NCBI GenBank assembly: GCA_002104985.1
Contig: MCGO01000096.1
Coordinates: 62,001-126,000, forward strand
Length of the DNA stretch: 64,000 bases
Direction: 5' to 3'
DNA from: Rhizoclosmatium globosum
Lineage: Eukaryota; Chytridiomycota; Chytridiomycetes; Chytridiales; Chytriomycetaceae
Both the position numbers and the translations under genes were made by a program. Shown in pieces: positions 35,019 to 48,398 of the stretch; positions within the stretch are counted from its first letter, which is position 1, and each line of letters starts with the position of its first letter. The notes under the pieces are model-generated. The model did no database searches. It was given only the letters and a program-made list of their open reading frames with translations, and was not told where the DNA came from.

Positions 35019-36552
35019 ATGTTCTCCACTTATCAGCAACAAGCCAGCCAGAGCACGCCGTGTCCCGCACTTTCGCTGACGCCATCAGACCTCGTAGAGC
35101 TTGCAAAGATGACAACTTTTCTGAGCTTGGGCCACGGGGGATAGCACGGCTTTGGAGCAGGCCAGCATTCATAACCCAGTTTACACCGACACAGCTGAGA
35201 ACACTCGCCGATTGGGCAACTCATCGCTTTAAGAAAGTCATGCCGTTTATACTCATCAATTCGGATAAACACTGGGCGGCAGTCGTCCAAAGTCTCTTCT
35301 TTTCTCCAGTCTTCATGTACCATCCCCCAATCTAACACTTACCCATTCTAATCTTACGTTCAAGATATCCTGATTGTCTGAATCCATCGCCAGCTTACTC
35401 GTCTAATCGTGAGGTCTTGAAAGTCAGAAATCGAATGGACGCCATAAGCCATGCTCTGAAAAGCTACCCAGGCTTTAAATGCTCGCAATGTAGAATACGA
35501 AGTCAGAATCCCCCTGAAATATGCTGTTTATGTGCAGCAAGGCATGATTTCCATTACATATTTTGTTCTGCAACTTGTTGTGATGCCCACAAAACTGCGA
35601 AACATGCACCGTGGCCGCTTTTGGATGGCTCAAGTTCTTATCGTGCGGAAGTTCAAACGCGACTTCAACCTGTATCTATGGACCGAGTTCAAGTACAGCC
35701 GAAACCCATTTCCAGTCCTCCAAAGAACGAAACCCAGAACTCAGTCAGATTCTCCAAAAACTCTATGAATCAGCTCTTATTGAAACTAAAATTCCCTCAA
35801 TATCGAATCTTGGCCTTCAAGAGCTCAGACAAATTGTTGTTGAGTCACAGAAGACAAATTGAAGGAACGACCTCTGGGCAGCACCGAAACAGACGCGAGT
35901 GAAATTTGTACTGGAGATTCCATTATCATCTTTAAATGTCCTCTATCGCTTGTTCGAATAGAGCATCCGGCAAAAGGAAAACATGCCAACACCAACAAGT
36001 TTTTGATGCTGAAGTATGGATTATAATCCACAGTCGATGGTTTGTTTCTAACTTATGATGCAGAAGTTTCTACAGTTCAACGAGAAGCGATCGACGTGGA
36101 AATGTCCTGTTTGTACAAACCAGATTCAAAAACAGGTATATACCTATAATTGCCATAACAAACACTTTTCGTCAACTAATATATGATACTAGGATCTTAT
36201 TCTTGATGCCGAAATGCTTCGGTTACTCACAAAATATCCAGACTCTGATAAGTGTATCGTGAAAGAAAATGGAGAGGACTCAGCATTTGTTGAAACTCAA
36301 TCTGTCGCTACTGTTCAAATGGAAAACGCGCCGATATCAATCCAATCTTCAAAAGTTGTCATTGATTTGGACGATGATTTTGCATTCAACCCTATACATG
36401 TGACGGGTGAAAAGCGAAAAGTCGCAATTGATTTGTGTGACAGTGATGACGATGGAACAAATCTGGTAACATCGCGGCCAAAAGTAGACTTTCTGCAAGT
36501 GGAAGAAAGAGAGGTCGGAGGCAAGATTGTACGAACGTTTGTTATAGATTGA
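35019..36552 (+). CDS. SIZ/PIAS-type SP-RING SUMO E3 ligase, frame interrupted
   Basis: The C-terminal half has an SP-RING: IFKCPLSLVRIEHPAKGK, TCQHQQVFDAE, then RSTWKCPVCTNQI across a GTATGG...GCAG intron. Two SUMO-interacting-like motifs follow (VVIDLDDDFAF, VAIDLCDSDDD). Upstream lie LTPSDLVELAKMTTFLSLGH and a cysteine-rich stretch (KCSQCRIRS...CCLCAARHDFHYIFCSATC). The coding frame shifts by -1 four times, each at a short homopolymer: G run 35136-35140, TTT 35709-35711, AAA 35856-35858, AAAA 35978-35981. One extra base at each gives a continuous protein. This is either poor consensus or a recent pseudogene. An alternative ATG lies at 35009. Family role: SUMO transfer in the nucleus. Confidence 0.75.
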
Positions 36553-36927
36553 TTGTTGTTTAAAAATGGGCAAGAAAGAAAGTAAAGTAGATATCCGAAA
36601 CTTGGGTGAAACGTGTGGGTTGAAAAGGGGGAAAGTGTTTGGTTTCAGAGGTCAGACTTTGTCGGTTGAAAACTTAATAAGGTACCACATGCCGCCGCCT
36701 CCCATCCCACTGCTACAGCCATCGCATCATCATGGAGTGACCATCAGTGCATCCATCGTCTACAGTAACAATGATCTAGCTGGAGCTGTGTGCTGTAGAT
36801 GGTTCGCGACGACTGTGATGGGTGCGAGAATCCGTCTTGGCGTGATGGCTGATGGGCACCACAAACTTCGACTTGAACCCAACCAATCGCGAACTAGTAT
36901 TCTAACAGTATCTTCTTACTATAATAG
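36553..36927. other. Intergenic / upstream region of P2
   Basis: This 375-bp stretch precedes the P2 gene. A 121-codon open frame (from 36566) crosses it, but its product is unlike any family I know and it overlaps the P2 start, so I do not call it a gene. The end (ctaacag...ataatag just before ATG) could be a branch site and acceptor of a 5' UTR intron. I saw no clear donor. Confidence 0.5.
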
Positions 36928-37266
36928 ATGAAGTACGTTGCTGCCTACCTCTTGGCCACCCTCGGTGGAAACGCCACCCCAGCTGCCGCTGACGTTGAGA
37001 AGATCCTCACCTCCGTTGGAGTCGAGGTTGACTCTGAGCGTGTCGAGAAGCTCATTGCCGAGCTCGACGGAAAGGACATTGCCGAGATCATCGCTGCCGG
37101 TTCCGCCAAGATGGCTTCCCTCCCAGCCGGAGGTGCTGCTGCCCCAGCTGCTGCTGCCGCTGCTCCAGCTGCCGGTGCCGCCGCTGCTGCCCCAGCTGCC
37201 AAGGAGGAGAAGAAGGAGGAGAAGGAGGAGTCCGACGACGACATGGGCTTCGGTCTCTTCGACTAA
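36928..37266 (+). CDS. RPLP2: 60S acidic ribosomal stalk protein P2
   Basis: A single exon of 112 residues, the usual size. It starts [18 protein letters not shown], the standard P2 N-terminus. An alanine-rich hinge follows ([20 protein letters not shown]), then a charged run ([14 protein letters not shown]) and the universal C-terminal peptide [11 protein letters not shown] that recruits elongation factors. P1/P2 dimers form the flexible ribosomal stalk. Codon choice is strongly biased to C-ending codons (gcc, ctc, gtc), unlike neighbouring genes, as expected for a very highly expressed gene. Confidence 0.97.
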   Translation: MKYVAAYLLATLGGNATPAAADVEKILTSVGVEVDSERVEKLIAELDGKDIAEIIAAGSAKMASLPAGGAAAPAAAAAAPAAGAAAAAPAAKEEKKEEKEESDDDMGFGLFD

Positions 37267-37543
37267 ACGCCTTAACTCCTTGATTTATTGCAACGATTTC
37301 ATTGTGCAAGGTTGTGGATTACTATTGCGGGATAATCAGAAGTGGTTATGTCGGCCTATGTTGAAATAAAACCTTCTGTTGATTCCACACTTGAATGTTT
37401 CTGTGATGTTTCCCTTTCTGGAATCTACACAATAAGCAACATGGACGTTACAAGTTTATTCGAATTCAACAATAGTGATACTCCCAATAATGACAATAGA
37501 TGGACAACACTCCCCAGTCCCATAAAATGCAGTTTGGCGTCGT

Positions 37544-38107
37544 TTAGATCTGAAGACCAGAAGTAAGCATAAACAAACCTCACATATAGAAACAGTAAAG
37601 CAACTCACGTCATCGATATCGAATTCAACATCCACATCATCGTCAGACTCTCCACCAACATCGTTCTCGTTAACCTTGAGCGAATCTGGCAACTCTCCGT
37701 AGGTCTTCAACATTCTCGCCTCATCAGCAGTATACTTCAAGATGATATCGGCCTTGGAGTCCTGGTAGTCTCGCAGGGACAAGAGAACCAAGTCTCCAGC
37801 AGCAATCCACACCTTCTTTCTGAAGGCTCCACGAATGTGTCCCAATCGCTTCTCTCCGTCCATACATTGAGCTTCAATCCATCCGTTTCCAAGCATCTTT
37901 GTTACTGAAGCGTATTCTTGGCCTTCCTCCTTGAAGACGAGTTCTCGCTTTTCACCCTCGTTGTCTCCCTTTCCCCTTGATAATAAAGTGACAATTAAGT
38001 ATTGTTGATTGGTTGAAAGCAGGATTGGATTGTATTGAGTGGGTGGGAGCATTGACAGGCACTCACTTCTTGCGGTTCTTTCCACCCTTTCCCTTGTTCT
38101 TGGGCAT
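37544..38107 (-). CDS. EIF1A: Translation initiation factor eIF1A
   Basis: Three exons. Exon 1 from ATG 38107 reads [14 protein letters not shown] and is followed by GTGAGT. Exon 2 contains the OB fold: GYASV-like [33 protein letters not shown] and [19 protein letters not shown]. It ends DVEFDIDD at a GTGAGT donor. The last exon is just ATC TAA (37549-37544), restoring the conserved C-terminus D-I-D-D-I. The 61-nt final intron ends GGTCTTCAG. eIF1A binds the 40S A site with eIF1 to promote scanning and start-codon choice; its acidic C-terminal tail contacts eIF5B. Confidence 0.96.
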
Positions 38108-38247
38108 TTGATCTAGAAAGTGAAACGAGAAAGGTCAGCAATCGAACTCAGGGCACAGAAGGGGCCTCCAACGATGGCGCTCACATTGTTCTCAAAGAAA
38201 GAAAAAACCGAAACTCAACCACAACCAACTTCCATATCAACCCCTTC

Positions 38248-38511
38248 ATGAAGCGGAAAATGAGCAACCAGCCTGGCGATGATAATCATGCAAAAGTGAT
38301 GGGATCTACTACCAGTCCTCTGACAGCTGTAATTGACATTCCAGGGAGAGGTCCAATCAGCTTCTCTGTCGATCCTTTGCCCAATGAACCACTCTCGGAA
38401 TCTATTGGAAGACTATACAAATCAATTAATGCGGAACTGACTTCTGTTCTGACTGGAGGCTCTGCAGTTCCTGTTGTCGACGCCGAGTTGGAGGAACCAG
38501 ACTCTGACTGA
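38248..38511 (+). CDS. Small acidic protein, function unknown
   Basis: A single exon of 87 residues starting 140 bp from the divergent eIF1A gene. It has a small beta-like part (AVIDIPGRGPISFSVDPL), a helix (ESIGRLYKSINAELTSVLTG) and an acidic end (VDAELEEPDSD). A short domain plus helix plus acidic tail recalls the KEOPS subunit Gon7, but the likeness is only in layout and I do not claim it. It lies 73 bp from the 3' end of INTS2, convergent. Confidence 0.5.
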   Translation: MKRKMSNQPGDDNHAKVMGSTTSPLTAVIDIPGRGPISFSVDPLPNEPLSESIGRLYKSINAELTSVLTGGSAVPVVDAELEEPDSD

Positions 38512-38584
38512 ATGTGTGAGCCTGTTCACTCCTGAATAACTTATTGTACAAGCGAAATATACCATTCTGTTCATCTACTCTTTT

Positions 38585-41500
38585 TTATTTGATTCGCTGC
38601 GTGCTCTTGTTGACTTGCGATGGGTTCCTCATGACTTCTTGGATCATTCCCTTCACCTGCGCGACTGCCTTGATGAATTCGATGTTTGCTGGACGTGTTT
38701 GGCTCATGGCTAGTGAAGGAAGGAAAGTCAGAAGATTCCATCAAAACACACACAAAAAACTCAACTGTTGATGAATGGATCAATCTTCTCAATCAAGAAC
38801 GGAAATGCTTGAACAATTCGTCCGAAGCAGATAAATACTTTAAGCAGAGAAGCTTGTGTGGCCGCGATTTGGCGTTGTTGTTGTTCTTGTGGTGTGGACC
38901 CTGTTGGTGCAACCACAGTGCTTTCACTAATCTGGCTACACATGGCAATCATTTTTGGAAGCACTGTCGAGACAATTAACTGATGACTGGCTGGAATAGG
39001 GTATTTGACACAAAGGTGAGAAGCGAGAATCACGGCAAAGGCTTGTTTCTCAGGGGATGCTTGTTGAAGGAGTTCAGCCAGAAATTCGAAACATACGTCT
39101 ATTGTTAGCAGTTAGAAAATCGAGTTGAGGGTTCATAATGTTGTTTACGCATGGATGGAATCTTCTCGACAGCAACTGGGATTAGATCATCACGATATCC
39201 TTGGAAGTGCATTAGTTTCATTGACTTCTTAGCGAGAACAAATCGTTGATGAATGAATGCACATGCAGTGGAATTGATTCGAGTTGCTGAAGCTGGTTAG
39301 TAACGTATTGGGACTTCAAAAGAGATTATACCATCGTCGCTCAGCATTTCGCCCGCTTCACAAACTTCAAGTAGAGCCTGGAGAGCTGCTGATTCTTGAA
39401 GCTCCAATAGTGCATACAGGTGCGCTTCTTTGATTTTTGATGTCTGTTTTTCCAGGTCGAGTATAAGCTTAACGTCGAGACTACCAATGATGCGAACTCC
39501 ACCTTATCCGTGAAAATATTCATTTGATAAGTGTGGAAGTAATAGTGTCTTGACGAAGTCAAATAGCAATCGAGAATCTGCAAGATGTTAAAGATGGTTT
39601 TCGATGAACAAAGTATTGTACCTGCAAAAACACAGCAAACACCTCAGGAATCTTAAAGACTCGTTCATCTACTCGAAAAATAATCAAAGGATTCTGAAGC
39701 ACGTCCTGGTTTGTTAATATCCTGTGAATCTCGTTAGCCCAAAGATTGTTGAATCTTTCCCACTCACCCTTTTGGAAGCCAAGCTTTTATAGTCTTGATC
39801 CACACTTCGCGTGGTGAAATCGAGTTCAAACATTGAAACAGTTTCTGGAATAAAGAACGAATCCTGTCATTTCTACAATCGCAACAACCCTTTCAGTCAC
39901 TCAGTCCAGCAAAACGAAACTTCTTACGTGCTACTCAAAACAGTCGGGAAAAAGTGATCCACTGCAACGTCCAAATACATTAGCAGCTGTGATGATTCCA
40001 ACGCGCAGAGATATTCCAAACAAGCTATGGCTGCCCATGGCTCTTGATTACAAGCTTTCAAGACAGGAATCACCGTGGCCTCCGTTACACGAAAAGAAAA
40101 CAAATCCGTCGCACCACCTCGCAGTGATGGCTTCAACTGGTCATAAAGGATTCGGATTCGATAATCCAACGGAATGAGCGCTTCTCTACTCTGCCGGTCA
40201 GTGGAACAATTGAGAATCGATCAGGTCTTAACTCGTCTAAATGGTTTTCGGATTGCAGGAAACTCGCAGCTGCTACGATTTGTGGGTATTGCGACGCAAC
40301 CAGACTTGCGATGGAAGGATAGAAGGCTCCAAGACCTTCCCGGTTTTCGGCGCGTTCCATATATGTTAAGATCCGGTTTATAGGCAGGATGTTCATCACT
40401 GACTCGGGATATTCTACGGTTCAGAAGTTTATCAGAGAAAGGACAGAGATTGTTGGCTTATTTACCTGAACAGGTCGGGTTGATTTCGGCGGCGTTGGGT
40501 GCAATTCGCTTTGCAAAGTATCGGTCATTGAGGTAAAGGACTTGGAAGAGCAAGACAACGTGGTATGGTTGTATGGCAGCCCCACGCTCGAATGACGCGG
40601 TGACTTCCAGATCGGAGATTCGGGTGAATGTTTGGCTTTCAATAAGTCTGCGCGTAGAGCATTTAATACAACAGGCATAAAAGCACGAATGAATGAACTG
40701 ACGTCTCAACGTATATCTTGAGTAGCTCAGGAAACTGAGAATGATATGGAGGCTTCAATGTGCGTATCGCCTGCATTATCCATTCCTTCACATCAATGCC
40801 TGCTTTCTGGTAAATTTTGGCTTTCAACAGTTCATGAACCACGACGATTTCAAGTCCAGAGGACAGCGTACTGGACGTGGCGTGTTTCCTTAGTGCGAGA
40901 GATCGATGTGCAATATCGGTTTCTGTTAACAGTTTCTCTGTGAATATCGACCGGAGACGTTGAAGACCATCCGGCGCTTTGATTCCACTTTGAGCCAAAG
41001 AATATAAATCTATTGAAATAGCACGACTTACAGACGACAACTTGTACATTCAGCACGCCTCTCACAAGATCACGAACTTCTGCTAACTGGTTTGTATGAC
41101 AAAACACGCCAAGCATAAGTGTAAACTCTGAAGTATCAGATTGCGTGACTTTCATCAAAGCTTGTGTGAACTTTTCGACCGACACGGAAAAGAATTGATC
41201 TGCAGCTACAATTAAAGTGGATAATTTCAAGCGTGTTAGACGTATGCTTTCAAAGCTGTTGGTCGAAGATGGTGGGGCGAGGATATAATTCAGGCAAGCG
41301 TGAGACTCTTCAGGTGTTAATTGAAGTTTGAAGTAGCCAGTGAATGCAGAGATGAGACGCATCAGGATACATTGTGTGGGAAGTGGAGACTGTGACGGAG
41401 ATTAAGGTTAGCTGTGCTCTCCAGAATATCCCCAAATCGACCATGTGTAAAACACACCTTGGACAGCCCTTGCACCCTTTCGAAAACAGCAGATTTCGTA

Positions 41501-42104
41501 ACTCCAAGTTGTTCCATCAAAGCAGTATTTGAGGATTCATTCGAAAAGTACGTAGACTCCGTTGACAGCAGAGAATGAAGAACGTCAACCTTATTGAAGA
41601 AGTATGAATCAACTTAAGCATTGAATTCGTTGGCAGGAACGTACAGTATCGCCTTGGATGAGAGAAATATGCAGCACAACATGAATCAACAGGTTTTTCG
41701 AGATGAGAAAGTGACGAATGGGAGCGCGGTGTTCAGGACGAGAGAAAACCAAGTGCGTAAGTATTGATGAGATTAGATCTTGAGAGAGCGGATTGATTGA
41801 GAGGTGGTGGGCTAACGAGTTGAGGATCTGTCGTCTGTGTTTGAGGATGGATGCATTCACTGCCAATCAGGTACAAACGCACATTCGATAGAGTTGATGG
41901 GTAAGTTTGCAAGAGCGACTCGATGGTTGTTGGTATGTGCGAAGGAGTTGGCTGTGCAGAGGACAGCAGGTTGACTACCCCTTCCTATTCATGACGTGTT
42001 ATTGAAGCTCTATGGTTTAAGAAACAGAGTACATGAACAGCGTGGGAAAGGTGGGCTTGGTTTCCAGTCTCAAAAGCTGATTGAACGGCTACAAAGTTCT
42101 GCAT
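38585..42104 (-). CDS. INTS2: Integrator complex subunit 2
   Basis: A long gene with many short introns. Several spliced stretches track animal INTS2 closely: RLRSIFTEKLLTETDIAHRS, GIDVKEWIMQAIRTLKPPYH followed by SQFPELLKIYVE, and near the end SPEKQAFAVILASHLCVKYP. The last intron (after FIN) leads to a final exon SQTRPANIEFIKAVAQVKGM ending IK-stop at 38585. The likely ATG is 42104 (MQNFVAVQSAFETGNQ). A join near 41870, before NASILKHRRQILNSLAHHL, was not resolved. The N-terminus appears several hundred residues shorter than in animals. Integrator terminates and cleaves RNA polymerase II transcripts, including snRNAs. The gene diverges from GPCR 2 across 108 bp. Confidence 0.8.
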
Positions 42105-42212
42105 GATTTTGACAATCAAATCAAAGTATTCATTTCAAGATAAACACTATTCTTGTAAATTATGTGCTGGCGCCAGTTACGTGAATGGAAAAAACTGACC
42201 GACAATTCCTGG

Positions 42213-45200
42213 ATGTTGCTCAACGCAATTGAAACTCTCGCTGTGAAGACTTCAATATCTATCGCGTTTGTGGGACCATATTGCCTGTAAGTACTTGAGA
42301 GTGCGCTTGCTCTTCTACATCTTATTTTGTTGTGGCAATGTATTCTTGTTTAGCTATCCAAGCCTCAACTATCACGGAACTATGGTACTTCCGGGAGGAA
42401 TGGAAGGTCTTAATATCACTCAATACGGTTACTTTGACTCCCCATCTTCAGCCGATTACTTCTTCTGGTATGATTATGGTGCTGCAGTGAGTGTGTCTTT
42501 CAGCCTTTCTTCACAAACTCATCGAAAACAGCTGGCAGTGAGAGACGTGAACAACAATCAAAACATACTTCCCGATACACGAATTGAAATTAAGAGATTC
42601 AATAATTACGAGCCGTCTAAGCTTTCCAAAGGAATCCTTGTTATTACAACTGACAGCGGTGGTTTTGGGATGGCTGAGACTTTACCAGATATCGTGTATA
42701 ATCATCCAGATGTTGTGGCAGTATATGGAGATTTCTCGTTCGCTGCTGCGCGATATACTGCGGCTGTAACTTCACAGTTCAAGGTATGTTTTGGACTTCA
42801 TGTTCCTCAAGCTGATCGACTTCAGCTCCCGTACATAAATCCAAGCGCATTTTCAGCCCCATTACTGAATCGAAATAGTTACCCATACGCGCTTCAAATG
42901 GATACAAGTTGAGTGCTTATCAATCGCAAACAAAATCACTTAAAGTATCGCAGTGACTGGCTTTGGAAACGCTCTTCACTTGCTATTACAATACTGGAAC
43001 GTGCGTCGAATAGCATTCATATATCGAAAGAAGGATACCACATCGCGTCTAGTTTGTCGTGAAATGATTTCAACACTGCAGTTGCGAGGAATTCAAGTTC
43101 TGACGGAGATTGATATCGCGGCTGGACAAGGGCCCGATGGGATTAATTATATCGCGAATACTTTGGCTAGAGTTGATGCACGATATATTTACATATATGA
43201 TAGTCCTCAAGGAATTGGAAGCATTTACTTCAAATTGGCTGCGTAAGAGTGGCTCCTAATTTGAAGGAATTCTCACTTTTTCAAATGTAGGATGAATGCA
43301 TCAGTTGGAGACAATTACGTTTGGATTGGTCCGTCCAAGCCACGATTGAGGCCTGACCAGTTCCAATTTTTCAGCTCGAATTATTTAGATGCGTTACAAG
43401 GGTTTGTGGTCGTGAATGGGTTTAGCCCGATGGATCCTCTAATGTTGAATGCTCAAAATAATATCTTGAGCGAAGTACGAGAGAGACTCCTTGGAACTGG
43501 GTAACATTAAATTTTAAGGATATATGGTATTTAAACTGCGCATTAGTGTAAATATCACGTCTAACCAGGGATGGGCTGTCAACCTATTTCGAGCTTATGA
43601 CAGCATTCAAGTGATTGCCCACGGAATCCACAAGGTACAAGAGACACTTCATATCTAATATCAAAAGAATAACATTGATTTAGCTCATTCAATCTGATCT
43701 GACATTATCGATCGAGCAATTAAGCAAGCGAGAATTACAATCGAAACTTAATTCAAGCGCATTCATGAAAACAGGCAAGATAAGATTCATAAACTTTCTG
43801 CTTACTTTTAGCATTTTGGCACAGGATATATTGGACCTGACGGAGACGCGATTGAATTCAATGAATCAGGAGACCTTGCCTCGCCCTTCATTTATCAGCA
43901 ACTTTCGAAGGGGGAGCTTCAAAACGACCCTTCCAAAATATTTGCAAAGAGTAATGCACAAGTAAACTCTCTGACATTCTATCCCGAATATCCGAACGTG
44001 TTTTTTGATGGATCTGCAACACCTCCTCCTGATGGGAAAACCGAGCTTCCAAATAAGCTATCCGTGTCAGATACTGATGGATTACTTATTTTAATTTTGG
44101 GAGTACTGGGAATTATGTTGTCGATATCTTCGATTTGCCTCGTTGTCAGAAAAAGGAAACTCCCAGCTGTTTATAAGCGCTCAACGGTTTTCCTTGGATT
44201 AATATGCCTTGGCTCTGGAATACTATTATCGTACATGTTTTTGAGCTTTGTGGAAGTCACCGATGCAGTCTGTAGTCTTCAAATTTGGATGGTTGTCCTT
44301 GGCTTTGCATTCATTTCAGGGTCCTTGACTTTAAAGAACTCACGTGTTGTGCTCATCTTTAACAGCAAGAAACTATTGCCGGGGTACTTGCTTCATGATC
44401 ATTTGTATTTGGCGGTATTCTTCGGAATAGTTTTGATTGAGTTGGTACATTATCTCACTCAACTTATGCTTGCACTTAAATTATATTAAATAGGTATTGC
44501 TTTCGGTGTGGATGATTTTGGCGAGGCCAATAAGTACGGGGTTTATTGTTGATGGCAATAATGTGTATCGTGTGTGTGCAACAACCACAATACATCACTG
44601 GTCTGAAAAGACTGTGTGGGCATTCAATATTATTTTACTACTGATTCAATCAGTAATGGGAATATTTACATGGCCAGTAAAGACCGGCTTCAACGAGTCT
44701 GGGTTGATGATTTTGACTTCTTCAGTGTCAGCTATAGCCGCCTCAATCATTGCTTCAGATACTAGACCCAACCAAACTGTGCTTCGGCCACTTTTGATGT
44801 GGTTAATTGGAATGCTGATATTATTTTCTTTGGTTGGCCCGATATTCGTTTCAGTTCTATTCAAAAGGCGAATGGCATTAGACGCTCGGAGAAACAGTGA
44901 TGCATCCAACATTAATAATTCAACAAGTACTCTATATGAGAAACTAGACACTGTCGTATTTGGAATTGTATCTGTGTTGGCAAAATCAAATGGTTGGTGG
45001 GCAAATGATTCATGGCGGCAAGCTCTCTGTTTCACTATTTTCTTCAACAATAAGCTTTTTTTATTGTTTGCTCTTCCAGGAAATGAGGATCAAATGATTG
45101 CAGTTCAGTTACATGGAAGTGTTGTTTTCCACAGAGTGCAGTTGACGTCAACTTCCTGCCGCCTGGAGATAAGAAATACAGCAGGTTATTCATCCATTTT

Positions 45201-45261
45201 AATTGATTTTGAGACTGAGCAGCTGGACAGATTTCTTCCATATGTCTTGAGTAGTAAATGA
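42213..45261 (+). CDS. Class C GPCR, GABA-B receptor-like (paralogue 2)
   Basis: The best start is ATG 42213 (MLLNAIETLAVKTSISIAFV), because a perfect intron (GTAAGT...TTTAG, about 42290-42353) then joins GPYCL to YPSLNYHGTMVLPGGMEG. This parallels GPCR 1 (NITIGFVGEYC). The flytrap domain includes LAVRDVNNNQNILPDTRIEI and FGMAETLPDIVYNHPDVVAV. Seven helices run from LLILILGVLGIMLSISSICL to LLMWLIGMLILFSLVGPIF. The C-terminus (MIAVQLHGSVVFHRVQL...SSILIDFETEQLDRF) resembles that of GPCR 1. An intron before that tail, ending TTCCAG near 45080, is likely. Expected site: plasma membrane, ligand unknown. Confidence 0.85.
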
Positions 45262-45319
45262 AGTGGATCCCTTTCTTTCTTTCTTTTTTTCCCTTCTTCG
45301 ATCTACTCAACGCAACCAA

Positions 45320-48248
<2,929 letters not shown>

Positions 48249-48398
48249 TGAATAAGATTTATTGAAATTATGCTTTTGTATTGATTGGTGGTGCGCATTA
48301 GTTTGCGGACTATGATTCAGTAAGATTCAATCACAGGGCTGTGCCACAAAACCTTTAAAAACCAACTCTCACCATCAACTTGCTTAAAACTCAAAACA

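Noticed and set aside
36566..36931. 121-codon frame before P2
   Set aside because: It overlaps the P2 start codon and has no recognisable content; more likely leader or promoter DNA.
38248..38511. Calling the small acidic protein Gon7
   Set aside because: Only the size and layout fit; no conserved residues could be confirmed by eye.
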